Shown: piece after piece, positions 16,760 through 25,594 of the stretch
Layout: every line of letters begins with the position of its first letter
Position numbering within the stretch: position 1 is the stretch's first letter
NCBI RefSeq assembly: GCF_012971745.1
Contig: NZ_CP048834.1
Location: 4,340,001-4,404,000, forward strand
Direction: 5' to 3'
DNA length: 64,000 nucleotides
Source of the DNA: Starkeya sp. ORNL1
Lineage (GTDB): Bacteria > Pseudomonadota > Alphaproteobacteria > Rhizobiales > Xanthobacteraceae
The notes under the pieces: generated by a model
Seen by the model: the letters and a program-made list of their open reading frames with translations, nothing else
Told to the model about the DNA's origin: nothing
The model's database searches: none
Made by a program: the position numbers and the translations under genes

Positions 16760-16796
16760 ACCGCGCCGGCCGGGGTGATACCCGGGCCGGCGCGGT
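16760..16796 (+). terminator. Hairpin between tctC and tctB (set A), possible attenuator
   Basis: Perfect 12-bp stem ACCGCGCCGGCC (16760-16771) with GGCCGGCGCGGT (16785-16796); the loop contains a further GGG/CCC pairing. A run mixing T and C (TTGCGTCTCTTCCTC) follows, weaker than a textbook U-tract. It would allow high tctC expression with partial read-through into the membrane genes, or protect the tctC mRNA 3' end. Confidence 0.55.
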
Positions 16797-16834
16797 TGCG
16801 TCTCTTCCTCACCTCGCATTCGGGAACGACCACG

Positions 16835-17299
16835 ATGCGTCTTGCCATTCGTGCGCCCAGGGAATTCTGGCTCGGCCTCGTCTATCTCGCCTTTGGCGGC
16901 TTCGGCCTGTGGTTCGCGCAGGACTATCCGATGGGCACCGCCGGGCGGATGGGCCCCGGCTACATGCCCGGCGCGGTCTGCCTGCTGCTGATCCTGTTCG
17001 CGGTCATCTCCTTCGTGCGCTCGGTGCAATTCACCGGCGAGCCGGTCGGCACGCTGGCGCTGAAACCGCTGCTGCTGGTGCTTGCCGGCGTCGTCGCCTT
17101 CGCCGTGCTCGCCGAGCCGCTCGGGCTCATCGGGGCGATCCTGGCCCTGGCGTTGCTCAGCGCCGCCGGCAGCTCGGAATTCCGCCTGCAATGGATGCCG
17201 ATGCTCGGCCTCGCCGGGCTTATCGCCTTCTGCAGTCTCGTCTTCGTCCGGGGGCTCGGCGTTCCGCTGCCGCTCATCGGCACCTGGTTCGGCAACTGA
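16835..17299 (+). CDS. TTT-family small membrane subunit (TctB), set A
   Basis: Small inner-membrane subunit with four hydrophobic helices, 154 residues, normal for TctB. 'FAQDYPMGTAGRMGPGYMPG' is the family motif after helix 1. I use the ATG at 16835; the frame opens upstream at a TTG (16745), but that would translate the hairpin. It ends 10 nt before tctA. It assembles with TctA and takes substrate from the TctC protein encoded upstream. Confidence 0.85.
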   Translation: MRLAIRAPREFWLGLVYLAFGGFGLWFAQDYPMGTAGRMGPGYMPGAVCLLLILFAVISFVRSVQFTGEPVGTLALKPLLLVLAGVVAFAVLAEPLGLIGAILALALLSAAGSSEFRLQWMPMLGLAGLIAFCSLVFVRGLGVPLPLIGTWFGN

Positions 17300-17309
17300 G
17301 GACGCTGGC

Positions 17310-18815
17310 ATGGAACTTCTCGGCGATCTCGGCCTCGGGCTGCAAACCGCGCTCAGCTTCACCAATCTGGCTTATTGCTTCATCGGCGTGCTGCTCGGCA
17401 CCGCGATCGGCGTGCTGCCCGGCCTCGGGCCGGTGGCGACCATCGCCATGCTGCTGCCGCTCACCTTCGGCCTGCCGGCGGAGACCGCGCTGATCATGCT
17501 CGCCGGCATCTATTACGGTGCGCAATATGGCGGCTCGACCACGGCGATCCTAGTGAACCTGCCGGGCGAGAGCTCCTCGGTCGTCACCACGCTCGACGGC
17601 TACCAGATGGCGCAGCGCGGCCGCGCCGGCGTCGCCCTGGCTACCGCGGCGATCGGCTCATTCGTTGCCGGCACCATCGCCACGCTGGTGATCATCCTGT
17701 TCGCTCCGCCGCTGGCGGATCTCGCGCTCGAATTCGGCCCGGCCGAGTATTTCTCGCTGATGGTGCTGGGTCTCATCGCCTCGATCGTGCTGGCGCACGG
17801 CTCGCTGCTGCATGCGCTGGGCATGATCCTGATCGGCCTGCTGCTCGGCTTTGTCGGCACCGACGTCAATTCCGGCATGCAGCGCTATGTGTTCGATTTT
17901 CCCGAACTCGGCGACGGGCTGAACTTCGTCATCCTCGCCATGGGCATGTTCGGGCTCGGCGAGATCATCGCCAATCTCGGCAGCGGCGTCAGCCAGGACG
18001 TACAGACCAAGACCATCACCACGCTGATGCCGTCGCGCGAGGATTTCCGGCGCATGGCGATGCCCATCCTGCGCGGCACGCTGTTCGGCTCGGTGCTCGG
18101 CATATTGCCGGGCGGCGGCGCCATGCTGGCCTCGTTCGGCGCCTATTCGCTGGAGAAGAAGATCTCGCGGCGGCAATGGGAGTTCGGCAAGGGCGCGATC
18201 GAAGGCGTGGCTGCTCCCGAGTCCGCCAACAATGCCGGCGCCCAGACCTCCTTCATCCCGATGCTGACGCTCGGCATCCCCTCGAATGCGGTGATGGCGC
18301 TGATGATCGGCGCCATGATCATCCAGGGCATCCAGCCGGGGCCTTCGGTGATGACCGAGCAGCCGGCGCTGTTCTGGGGGCTGATCGTCTCGATGTGGAT
18401 CGGCAACCTGATGCTGCTGATCCTCAATCTGCCCCTCGTCGGGTTCTGGGTGAAGCTGATCTCGGTGCCGTACCGGTACCTCTATCCGATCATCCTGGTG
18501 TTCTGCTGCATCGGCGTGTTCAGCCTGAACAACTCGACCTTCGACGTCTACTGCATGGCGCTGTTCGGCCTTGTCGGCTACGTGTTCCGCCGGCTTGGCG
18601 CGGAACCGGCGCCGATGCTGCTCGCCTTCATCCTCGGCCCGATGATGGAGGAATATTCCCGCCGCGCGATGCTGCTGTCGCATGGCGATCCGATGATCTT
18701 CATCACCAGCCCGATCAGCGGCGCAATGCTGCTGGCGGCTGTCGTGCTGATCATTATTGTGCTGCTGCCGACCATCAGCCGCGGCCGCGTCGAGGCGTTC
18801 CAGGAGGAAGCCTGA
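17310..18815 (+). CDS. TTT-family large membrane subunit (TctA), set A
   Basis: Large permease subunit, 501 residues, about 11-12 helices. The duplicated TctA signature is visible: 'GVLLGTAIGVLPGLGPVAT' near the N-terminus and 'GTLFGSVLGILPGGGAML' in the second half. 'YYGAQYGGSTTAILVNLPGE' and 'APESANNAGAQTSFIPMLTL' are also typical. It resembles the set C TctA more than those of sets B and D. It lies 10 nt after tctB and 37 nt before a GlcG/HbpS-like gene. Confidence 0.92.
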   Translation: MELLGDLGLGLQTALSFTNLAYCFIGVLLGTAIGVLPGLGPVATIAMLLPLTFGLPAETALIMLAGIYYGAQYGGSTTAILVNLPGESSSVVTTLDGYQMAQRGRAGVALATAAIGSFVAGTIATLVIILFAPPLADLALEFGPAEYFSLMVLGLIASIVLAHGSLLHALGMILIGLLLGFVGTDVNSGMQRYVFDFPELGDGLNFVILAMGMFGLGEIIANLGSGVSQDVQTKTITTLMPSREDFRRMAMPILRGTLFGSVLGILPGGGAMLASFGAYSLEKKISRRQWEFGKGAIEGVAAPESANNAGAQTSFIPMLTLGIPSNAVMALMIGAMIIQGIQPGPSVMTEQPALFWGLIVSMWIGNLMLLILNLPLVGFWVKLISVPYRYLYPIILVFCCIGVFSLNNSTFDVYCMALFGLVGYVFRRLGAEPAPMLLAFILGPMMEEYSRRAMLLSHGDPMIFITSPISGAMLLAAVVLIIIVLLPTISRGRVEAFQEEA

Positions 18816-18852
18816 CACCAGCGGCTCGGTTCAATCGTTCAGGGGGTTCTTC

Positions 18853-19269
18853 GTGAAGCTGGAAGTCGCTCAATCGATCCTTGCCGGCGTGCTCGCGGAT
18901 GCGGGTGCGCGCGGTTTCAATCCGCTCGCCGTGGCGGTGCTCGACGCGCGGGGCGCAGTGCGTGCGCTCGCCGCGCAGGACGGCACCAGCACCAAGCGCG
19001 CCGAGATCGCCATGGGCAAGGCCAATGCCGCCATCTCGATGGGCCTCGGCACCCGCGACATCGCCAAGCGCCCGCCGCATTTCCTGGCGGCGGTGACCCA
19101 TGCGGTCGGGGGCCTGTTCGTGCCGGTGCCCGGCGGCGTACTGGTCAAGGACGCGGCAGGAGAGATCCTCGGCGCGGTGGGCGTATCGGGCGAGACCTCG
19201 GACAATGACGAGATCGTGGCCGTCGCGGGCATCACCGGCCAGGGGCTGGTGGCGGATACGGGGGCGTAA
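18853..19269 (+). CDS. GlcG/HbpS-like protein (DUF336)
   Basis: A 138-residue soluble protein of the GlcG/HbpS domain family, recognised by 'LAVAVLDARGAVRALAAQDG', 'KRAEIAMGKANAAISMG' and the glycine-rich 'VPGGVLVKDAAGEILGAVGV' (in part), 'SGETSDNDE'. The start is GTG at 18853, with AGGGGG about 7 nt upstream. Members occur beside glycolate, diol and aromatic-acid catabolic genes, some bind haem, and others seem to act as accessory or sensor proteins. It closes the set A transporter operon. There is no secretion signal, so it should be cytosolic. Function here is unknown. Confidence 0.82.
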   Translation: MKLEVAQSILAGVLADAGARGFNPLAVAVLDARGAVRALAAQDGTSTKRAEIAMGKANAAISMGLGTRDIAKRPPHFLAAVTHAVGGLFVPVPGGVLVKDAAGEILGAVGVSGETSDNDEIVAVAGITGQGLVADTGA

Positions 19270-19281
19270 AGAAGTCTTGAC

Positions 19282-19376
19282 GTCATCCCGGAACGGCCGC
19301 AAGGCCGTATCCGGGATCGCGTGACGCACTCTACGGGCACGCGATCCCGGCTCTCGCTACGCTCGGCCGGGATGAC
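19282..19376. repeat. GTCATCCCGG palindromic repeat, copy 1
   Basis: Bounded by GTCATCCCGG (19282-19291) and CCGGGATGAC (19367-19376), with internal dyads GGCCGCAAGGCC and CGCGATCCCGG. It lies between two convergent genes and so could form a bidirectional transcript end. Three more copies or part-copies are in this window (22204, 31251, 50591). Confidence 0.8.
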
Positions 19377-19389
19377 GACATACCAATGA

Positions 19390-20154
19390 TCACCGCGTCG
19401 CGACGATGAACAGGCGCGGGAAGGCCAGCAGCACCTTGCCGTCCGGCTGGCGCGGATAGCGCTCGGTGATGAGCCGCGTATAGGCCTCCAGGAAGGTCGG
19501 GCGCTCGTCCTCGTCCAGCTTGCCGAGCAGGGGGCGCAGCGCCGAGCCCTTGAACCATTCGACGATCGCCTCAGGGCTGTCCATCACATGGTGATAGACG
19601 GTGCGCCAGATGTCGATCTGCGAGCAGATCGGCGACAGCAGGGCGTAATAGCCGGCCGGCGACAGCAGGTCGTCGCGAATGCGGGCCGCTTCGAGCCGGC
19701 TTGACCATGGCCCGGCGGCGACGGTGTCGGCCATGGAGACGTGGCTCGGCTCGCCGAGATTGTCCGGCATCTGGAAGGCGACCGTGCCGCCCGGCGCGAG
19801 ATGCCCGGCGAGCTTCGGCACCAGCGTCCGGTGGTCCGGCAGCCATTGCAGCACGGCATTGCCGTAGATCAGGTCATAGTCGCGGTCCGGCTGCCATTCG
19901 TCGAGCCGCGCCAGTTCGAAGCGGGTGCCGGGCAGCGCCTTGCGCGCTTCCTCCAGCATGGCCGGCGAGGAATCGAGCCCGGCTACCGCCGCGTCCGGAA
20001 AGCGCTCGACCAGCAGCGCCGTCGAATTCCCCGGGCCGCAGCCAATGTCGATCACCTCCTTGGGAGAGAAGTTCGGCACGGCATCCAGCAGGTTGCGGGC
20101 CGGCCTCGTGCGCTCGTCGCGGAACCGGAGATATTGGGTAGCTGACCAATCCAT
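19390..20154 (-). CDS. tam: Trans-aconitate 2-methyltransferase
   Basis: SAM-dependent methyltransferase, 254 residues. It methylates trans-aconitate, a spontaneous isomer that inhibits aconitase. The N-terminus 'DWSATQYLRFRDERTRPARN' is the Tam signature; the SAM site is 'VIDIGCGPGNSTALL' and the next acidic strand is 'VAGLDSSPAM'. 'YGNAVLQWLPDH' is also characteristic. Full length, no leader. It is divergent from the enolase-superfamily gene. Being next to a carboxylic-acid catabolic region may mean that it protects against trans-aconitate or a related by-product; that link is inference. Confidence 0.9.
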   Translation of the reverse strand: MDWSATQYLRFRDERTRPARNLLDAVPNFSPKEVIDIGCGPGNSTALLVERFPDAAVAGLDSSPAMLEEARKALPGTRFELARLDEWQPDRDYDLIYGNAVLQWLPDHRTLVPKLAGHLAPGGTVAFQMPDNLGEPSHVSMADTVAAGPWSSRLEAARIRDDLLSPAGYYALLSPICSQIDIWRTVYHHVMDSPEAIVEWFKGSALRPLLGKLDEDERPTFLEAYTRLITERYPRQPDGKVLLAFPRLFIVATR

Positions 20155-20265
20155 GGATCACCTGATCTCGTCACGGCTCGCGGCCGTCGACTTCGAATCC
20201 CACAAAAACAACGTGTCGAGCAATCGCTTTCCTGACGTGCCGAGAGCGATGCCCGTGCGTCAGGT

Positions 20266-20293
20266 ATTGCACTATAACGCCATCTCGTGCAAT
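20266..20293. promoter_or_regulatory. Inverted repeat ATTGCAC-N14-GTGCAAT in the tam/enolase gap
   Basis: Perfect 7-bp arms at 20266-20272 and 20287-20293, centres 21 bp apart (two helical turns), 49 nt before the enolase-superfamily GTG. A further ATTGCAC lies at 23453-23459 before the first tctC of set B, and a related TTGTGCACTGCAA at 23386-23398, so the TTGCAC half-site may mark one regulon. The regulator is unknown; the GntR protein at 31369 is a candidate. Confidence 0.4.
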
Positions 20294-20341
20294 CACGATG
20301 GTTGATCGGCGCAAAGCCGGCACGAAGCTGCGGAGGAAATT

Positions 20342-21469
20342 GTGAGCACCGTCGAGTCCGTGACCGCCCACCCGTTGCGGGCACCGCTGCGCAGGAAACA
20401 CCACACCGCCCATGAGGCGCGCGAAGACGTCACCTTGGTGCTGGTCGAGATCCGCTCCAGCGACGGGCTGGTCGGTTACGGGCAGGTCTCATCGACGCCG
20501 ATGAACGAGATCTGCAAGTGGATCGAGCGCTTCGCGGAGACCGTCATCGGCATGGATGCGCGCTCGCCGATCGGGGTCTGGGAGAAGCTGTTCTCGCTCA
20601 CCGCGCCGCGGGTCGGCGGCGGCGGCCTGCCGCGTGGCGCGCGCCCGCAAATCATGAGCGCGATCGGCGGCATCGACATGGCGATGTGGGACCTGCACGG
20701 CAAGGCGGCGGGCATGCCGCTGTTCCGCCTGCTCGGTGCCGAGAACAAGCCGATCTTCACCTATGCGACCGGCGGCTATTATGTCGAAGGCGAGAAGCTC
20801 ACCGCCTGCGCCGACGAGATGGCGAGCTTCGTCGATGCCGGCTTCAAGGCGGTGAAGCTCAAGACCGGCGCCGGACGGATGGACGACGAGGTCGAACGCG
20901 TGCGGGCGACGCGCGCGGCGATTGGCGACGATATCGGTCTGATGCTCGACATGAACGGCGCCTACGACCTGACCGACTGCATCGCCTTCGCCAAGGCGGT
21001 GGCGCCCTTCAACATCACCTGGCTCGAGGAGCCGCTGCACTGGTACTTGCAGCCGGTGGATTTCGGCCGGCTCGCGGCGGCCTCGCCGATCCCGCTGGCC
21101 CATGGTGAGCGCGAGATCACCCGCTTCACCTGCCGCGACTTCATTACCCTCGGCGGCGTGCGCTACATGCAGTTCGACGCCACGCGCTATGGCGGCCTCA
21201 CCGAGGCGCTGCGGGTGGCGCACATCGCCGATCACCACGACGTACTGATCACACCGCATCATGCGCCGGAGCTGCATTGCCATCTGGTCGCGGCGTTCCC
21301 GCGCGGCGGCTATGCGGTGGAATCCCACGGCTCGCCCTACCGCGACCCGCTGTGGCACGGCATGTATTCCGACCGCGCGCAGATCAAGGACAGCTACGTC
21401 TACATGAACGAGAAGCCGGGCTTCGGCTATGAGCTCGACTGGGACTTCATCAACAAGAACAGAGCCTGA
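20342..21469 (+). CDS. Enolase-superfamily dehydratase (mandelate racemase group)
   Basis: A 375-residue enzyme that abstracts the proton next to a carboxylate, typically dehydrating a sugar acid or hydroxy acid. Catalytic K172 and K174 form the KxK motif ('VKLKTG'); Mg2+ ligands are D203 ('LMLDMNG'), E229 ('WLEEP') and E256 ('HGE'); D279 ('QFDATRYGG') and H306 or H307 ('TPHHAPE') form the His-Asp dyad. All are present, so it should be active. The start is GTG at 20342 after AGGAAA. It is 26 nt before an HpcH/HpaI aldolase gene, suggesting dehydration followed by retro-aldol cleavage. The exact acid is not decidable. Confidence 0.87.
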   Translation: MSTVESVTAHPLRAPLRRKHHTAHEAREDVTLVLVEIRSSDGLVGYGQVSSTPMNEICKWIERFAETVIGMDARSPIGVWEKLFSLTAPRVGGGGLPRGARPQIMSAIGGIDMAMWDLHGKAAGMPLFRLLGAENKPIFTYATGGYYVEGEKLTACADEMASFVDAGFKAVKLKTGAGRMDDEVERVRATRAAIGDDIGLMLDMNGAYDLTDCIAFAKAVAPFNITWLEEPLHWYLQPVDFGRLAAASPIPLAHGEREITRFTCRDFITLGGVRYMQFDATRYGGLTEALRVAHIADHHDVLITPHHAPELHCHLVAAFPRGGYAVESHGSPYRDPLWHGMYSDRAQIKDSYVYMNEKPGFGYELDWDFINKNRA

Positions 21470-21495
21470 CTCAAAGCACAAAACGAGGAACGCCA

Positions 21496-22188
21496 ATGGC
21501 TGACACGATCAAGCAGAAGGTGCTGGCGGAGAAGGTCATCGCCGTCTGCAATTGCGATTTCCCGACGCCGCAAATGGTCGAGTTCGTCGGCGGGCTCGGC
21601 TTCGACGCGCTGTTCATCGATTGCGAGCAGAGCAGCACCGATTTCAAGCTGGTGGAAGAACTGGCGCGCGCGGCGCGGGTGTCGGGCATGGCTTCGGTGC
21701 TGCGGCCCTACAACAAGGATCCCGGGCTGATAAACCGCTATCTGAGTTGCGGCGCCGGCGGCATCCAGGCGCCCAAGATCGGCAGCCGCGAAGAGGCGGA
21801 ATCGTTGATCGAGGGCATGTCCCACTGGGACAAGGGCGACTATCGCGACAAGATCATCATCGCCATGATCGAGTCCAAATCGGGTGTCGACGCGCTGCCG
21901 GAAATACTGGAGCTCGGCGGCATCGACGTCTTCTATTTCGGCCAGAACGACCTTGCCGAATCGATGGGGCTGAAGGGCGACCGCAAGAACCCTAGGGTGC
22001 GCGCATTGGTCGAGGACGGCATCAAGCGCGTTGCCGATGCCGGCAAGGTCGCCGGCATGAATGTGCAGGACGAGATCGATTCGGTCGCACACTACATGGA
22101 CATCGGCCTGCGCTGGATCAACGTCCACCAGAAGCAGTTCATGATGCGTGGTTCGAAGGCGTTCCTCAGCGCCGCCAAGGGGCGGTGA
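21496..22188 (+). CDS. HpcH/HpaI-family aldolase
   Basis: Metal-dependent aldolase or lyase of 230 residues in a TIM barrel. Family features: 'FDALFIDCEQSSTDF' (strand with metal-associated acid), 'SVLRPYNKDPGLINRYLSCG' (substrate Arg; in part), 'GGIQAPKI', and 'AMIESKSGV' with the metal Glu. 'FYFGQNDLAESMG' is typical of 2-dehydro-3-deoxy acid aldolases. A GAGGAA lies 7 nt before the ATG. It cleaves 2-keto-4-hydroxy acids to pyruvate plus an aldehyde or keto acid. Placed right after the enolase-superfamily dehydratase, it would act on the keto-deoxy product. It is followed by a palindromic repeat. Confidence 0.85.
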   Translation: MADTIKQKVLAEKVIAVCNCDFPTPQMVEFVGGLGFDALFIDCEQSSTDFKLVEELARAARVSGMASVLRPYNKDPGLINRYLSCGAGGIQAPKIGSREEAESLIEGMSHWDKGDYRDKIIIAMIESKSGVDALPEILELGGIDVFYFGQNDLAESMGLKGDRKNPRVRALVEDGIKRVADAGKVAGMNVQDEIDSVAHYMDIGLRWINVHQKQFMMRGSKAFLSAAKGR

Positions 22189-22203
22189 GGGCTCTCACAC
22201 TGC

Positions 22204-22303
22204 GTCATCCCGGCCGCAGGCGCAGCCGGAGAGCCGGGATCGCGTGACATTGAAGAGCGTTTGCACGATCCCGGATACGGCCTTGCGGCCGTTCCGGGAT
22301 GAC
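22204..22303. repeat. GTCATCCCGG palindromic repeat, copy 2
   Basis: GTCATCCCGG at 22204-22213 and CCGGGATGAC at 22294-22303, inverted relative to copy 1 in its internal order (ATACGGCCTTGCGGCCGT lies near the right end). It sits between convergent genes. Confidence 0.8.
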
Positions 22304-22326
22304 GAATGTTTTTCGGCTCTCAGGCC

Positions 22327-23367
22327 CTAGCTCCCCACTAGATTGCCCAGATCCGCCTTGAGCTCCCCGCGTTCGATGCGGTGCACGATCTCGACCACGC
22401 GCGCATTGGCCGGCGTCGGAATGCCCGCCTCGAGGCCCTTGTCGACGACATAGCCATTGAGGAAGTCGATCTCGGTGCGGCGGCCCTTCTGCACGTCCTG
22501 GCCCATCGAGGACAGGCGCTCGACGGGCAAGGTATCCGCCAGCGCGATGAGCTTCTGTTCGAGTTCGGCGCGCGCGTCCTGGTTCCCGTTCGCGGTGCGC
22601 ACGAAGAGGCCGGCATCCAGCTTGGCGATCTTCTCCAGGCGATGGCCCAGGCGGTCCGCGATGCCGGCGGCTTCGCTGGCAAGATCGATCATAAAGCCGC
22701 GCAGCACCGGGTGGGCGATGCCCTGTTTGGCGGAGAGGCCGGTAGTGGCACCGATGCCGCTGTTCATGGCGTTGTTGGCGAGTTTCGACCAGCGCTCGCC
22801 GATCAGATTGCCTGTCACGGTGGCGTTGTCAACGCTCTGCAAGGCGTCGGCAATGAGGCTGGCGCGCTCGCTCATCCGTCCGTCGATCTCGCCGACCCGG
22901 AACACATTGTGTCCCTCGGTGCGGCGGGCGCGCTCGCGGCGGATGCGGCCCGGCTCGAACAGGGCGACCGAGATGCTGGCGACCACGCAGCCGAGCGTGC
23001 GTTCGCGACCAATAACGCGGGCGATGGTCTCCTCGTTCAGGCAATTCTGCAGCGAGACGACGCAGCCGTCCTTGGCGAGGTACGGCTTGATCAGCGTCGC
23101 TATCCATTCGGTGTCGTAGGATTTCACCGACACGAAGGCGACATCGATCGGCTCGGATTTCACCAGCGAGGACACCTCGCCGATGCCGAGGACCCGCGGC
23201 GTCACGCGGGTGGCGCCTTCCGGCCCGGACAGTTCGAGCCCGCTCGTTCTGATGGCCTCGATATGGGCCGGCCAAAGGTCGATCAGCGTTACGTCATGAC
23301 CCGCATGCGCCAGGTATCCGCCGACATAGCCGCCGACCGCGCCGGCTCCGAATAGTGCCATCCGCAT
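22327..23367 (-). CDS. 2-dehydropantoate 2-reductase family protein (PanE/ApbA)
   Basis: NADPH-dependent reductase, 346 residues. The Rossmann motif is 'ALFGAGAVGGYVGGYLAHAG' with 'VTLIDLWPAHIEAI' following; 'FVSVKSYDTE' carries the Lys/Asp-type active-site strand, and 'KLANNAMNSGIGA' has the K-x-x-N-x-x-x-N segment. It is longer than E. coli PanE (about 303). It is divergent from the set B tctC and near catabolic genes, so it may reduce or oxidise a keto/hydroxy acid of this pathway instead of ketopantoate. The annotation as PanE proper is uncertain; the family is clear. Confidence 0.82.
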   Translation of the reverse strand: MRMALFGAGAVGGYVGGYLAHAGHDVTLIDLWPAHIEAIRTSGLELSGPEGATRVTPRVLGIGEVSSLVKSEPIDVAFVSVKSYDTEWIATLIKPYLAKDGCVVSLQNCLNEETIARVIGRERTLGCVVASISVALFEPGRIRRERARRTEGHNVFRVGEIDGRMSERASLIADALQSVDNATVTGNLIGERWSKLANNAMNSGIGATTGLSAKQGIAHPVLRGFMIDLASEAAGIADRLGHRLEKIAKLDAGLFVRTANGNQDARAELEQKLIALADTLPVERLSSMGQDVQKGRRTEIDFLNGYVVDKGLEAGIPTPANARVVEIVHRIERGELKADLGNLVGS

Positions 23368-23520
23368 TGCATTTCCCCGCGTGGTTTGTGCACTGCAACC
23401 TTACGTTTGGGCCGTTCAAAATGCTCACGAACGTCGATTGCGTTTCGTTGACATTGCACTGATCGATGTTAACGTACAATCCTAATCCACGCGCCATGAA
23501 CGACGTGGACGGAGGAAGCG

Positions 23521-24504
23521 ATGACGTCATTTGTTCTGAAGGCCGCAGCACTCGGGTTCGGGCTGCTTGCGATTGCGGGTTCGGCTCAAGCCGAGGATTT
23601 CGTGCCGACCAAGCCGGTCCAGGTCGTGACTCATGCTGGGCCGGGCGGCGCGAATGACGTGTTCGGCCGCGCCATGATCAGCGTGCTGGAGAAGGAGAAG
23701 CTCAATCCGGTGCGCTTCGTCATGGTCAACAAGACCGGCGGCGGCAGCACCAATGCGATGAACTTCGTCACCGGCCTGGCCGGCGACAACAACACGATCG
23801 CGCTGTTCGCCAGCAACTGGACCAGCGACTACATCGTGCAGAAGGACGCCACCAATTCGCTGCAGGGCCTGACGCCGATCGCCAATCTGATCGTCGAGCC
23901 GGCGCTTGTGGTGGTGCGCGCCGATTCGCCGTTCAAGACGCTGAAGGACTTCGTCGACGCGGCAAAGGCCGCGCCGAACAAGTACAAGCAGTCCGGCGGC
24001 TCGCCGCTCGGCCGCGATGCGGTGGTGCGCTATCTGCTGATGGCCAATACCGGGGCGCAATGGTCCTATGTGTCGTTCCAGGGCGGCGGCGAGCGTATCG
24101 CGGCCGTGCTCGGCGGCCACACCGACATCTACGTGCTCGACGCCACGGAAGCCGGTGACCTGGTCCGTTCCGGCCAGTTGCGCGCGCTTGCCCAGGTCGC
24201 CGACAAGCGGGTCGACGGCTTCCCGGCGGACGTGCCGACCATCAAGGAGGCCGGCTTCGATATCGACATACCGGTCCAGGCGCGAGGCGTCGTCGGCCCT
24301 CCCGGCATGTCGAAGGAGGCAGTCGCCTTCTACCAGAACATGTTCGCCAAGATGATCCAGACGCCGTCCTGGAAGAAGTACGTTGCCGACTACCAGCTGC
24401 AGGAGGCCTTCATGCCGGCCGACCAGCTCGGTCCGTTCCTGGTGAAGTATGCCGCGGATCTCAAGGCTATCATCAAGGGCGCCGGCATCGAGACCGCCCG
24501 CTGA
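23521..24504 (+). CDS. TTT-family periplasmic binding protein (TctC), set B first copy
   Basis: Periplasmic binding protein, 327 residues. The leader runs to 'GSAQA' near residue 22; the mature start is 'FVPTKPVQVVTHAGPGG'. It carries 'FVMVNKTGGGSTNAMNFV' where most TctC proteins have the N-K-x-G-A-G-G motif, and shares this variant with the next gene. GGACGGAGGAAG at 23508-23519 precedes the ATG. It is divergent from the PanE-like gene; a TTGACA at 23448-23453 overlapping an ATTGCACT could be part of its promoter. Followed by a hairpin and a second TctC gene. Confidence 0.9.
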   Translation: MTSFVLKAAALGFGLLAIAGSAQAEDFVPTKPVQVVTHAGPGGANDVFGRAMISVLEKEKLNPVRFVMVNKTGGGSTNAMNFVTGLAGDNNTIALFASNWTSDYIVQKDATNSLQGLTPIANLIVEPALVVVRADSPFKTLKDFVDAAKAAPNKYKQSGGSPLGRDAVVRYLLMANTGAQWSYVSFQGGGERIAAVLGGHTDIYVLDATEAGDLVRSGQLRALAQVADKRVDGFPADVPTIKEAGFDIDIPVQARGVVGPPGMSKEAVAFYQNMFAKMIQTPSWKKYVADYQLQEAFMPADQLGPFLVKYAADLKAIIKGAGIETAR

Positions 24505-24512
24505 ACGTATCT

Positions 24513-24542
24513 CCCGCGGCAGCCCATGAAAGCCGCCGCGGG
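24513..24542 (+). terminator. Hairpin between the two set B tctC genes
   Basis: CCCGCGGC (24513-24520) pairs with GCCGCGGG (24535-24542), 8-bp stem and 14-nt loop, flanked by ATCTC repeats. No U-tract follows, so it is more likely an mRNA-stabilising or processing structure than a terminator. Confidence 0.35.
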
Positions 24543-24588
24543 TATCTCAAGAAGGCGCACAAAGCACCTCGATCTCAGGGAGAGAAAC

Positions 24589-25572
24589 ATGAAGCTCAAT
24601 ATGGGCCATATGAGTAGCTTGGCAGCACTAGCGCTGTCGCTGGCCTTCACCGGCGCGGCGCATGCGGAGTTCAAGCCGACCCAGCCGGTCACCGTCATCG
24701 TCCATGCCGGTCCCGGCGGCGGCAACGACATATTCGGCCGCGCTCTGCTCACCATCATGGACAAGGAAGGGCTGCTGCCCGTCCGCTTCCAGATCGTGAA
24801 CAAGACCGGCGGCGGCAGCGCCAATGCCCGCAACTATCTGGGCGAGAAGAAGGGCGACAATTACACGATCGGGCTCTATTCGAGCACCTATCTGATCGAT
24901 CCGCTGGTCCAGGAAGTCTCGACCACGACGATGCAGGACCTGACCCCGATCGCCAACCTGGTCTATGAGCCGGCGCTGATCTGCGTGCGCGCCGACTCGC
25001 CCTTCAAGACGCTGAAGGACTTCATCGACGCGGCGAAGGCCGAGCCGAACAAGTACAAGCAGTCGGCCGGCAATGCGCTGGCGCGCGAAGGCATCATCCG
25101 CCATCTCCTGATGGCGAAGACCGGCGCGCAATGGTCCTACGTATCGTTCCCCTCCGCCGGCGAGCGCATGTCCGCGCTGCTCGGCGGCCATACCGACATG
25201 ATGATGATCGAGCCGAGCGAGGAAGCCGGCCTGGTGAAGAGCGGCAAGCTTCGGGCGCTGGCGCAGATCGCCAATTCCCGCATCAGCACCTTCCCGGATG
25301 TGCCGACGCTGAAGGAAGCCGGTTTTGAGATCGCCAATGTGCCCCAGGTGCGCGGCGTCATTGGGCCGCCGGACATGCCGCCGGACGTGCTGAAATACTA
25401 CTCCGACCTGTTCGCCAAGGCGGTCAAGACCGCGGGCTGGAAGAAGTACCTCACCGAGACCCAGCTCGAGGACGGCTACATGGATCCGGAACAGCTCAAG
25501 GCGTTCGAGGCGAGCTACGTCGCCACCATGCGCGACGTGCTGAAGTCGGCCGGCATCAAGACCAATCCCTGA
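24589..25572 (+). CDS. TTT-family periplasmic binding protein (TctC), set B second copy
   Basis: Periplasmic binding protein of 327 residues, a close relative of the preceding gene ('VHAGPGGGNDIFGRALL' and 'IVNKTGGGSANARNYL' align directly). The leader ends at 'GAAHA' near residue 24. The start ATG at 24589 follows AGGGAGAG; the longer frame from 24526 is not supported. Two adjacent binding proteins feeding one TctBA pair could broaden substrate range. A true intrinsic-terminator-like hairpin follows, before the CapA-like gene. Confidence 0.9.
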   Translation: MKLNMGHMSSLAALALSLAFTGAAHAEFKPTQPVTVIVHAGPGGGNDIFGRALLTIMDKEGLLPVRFQIVNKTGGGSANARNYLGEKKGDNYTIGLYSSTYLIDPLVQEVSTTTMQDLTPIANLVYEPALICVRADSPFKTLKDFIDAAKAEPNKYKQSAGNALAREGIIRHLLMAKTGAQWSYVSFPSAGERMSALLGGHTDMMMIEPSEEAGLVKSGKLRALAQIANSRISTFPDVPTLKEAGFEIANVPQVRGVIGPPDMPPDVLKYYSDLFAKAVKTAGWKKYLTETQLEDGYMDPEQLKAFEASYVATMRDVLKSAGIKTNP

Positions 25573-25594
25573 GCGGCGGTTAGCACCGTCCGCC

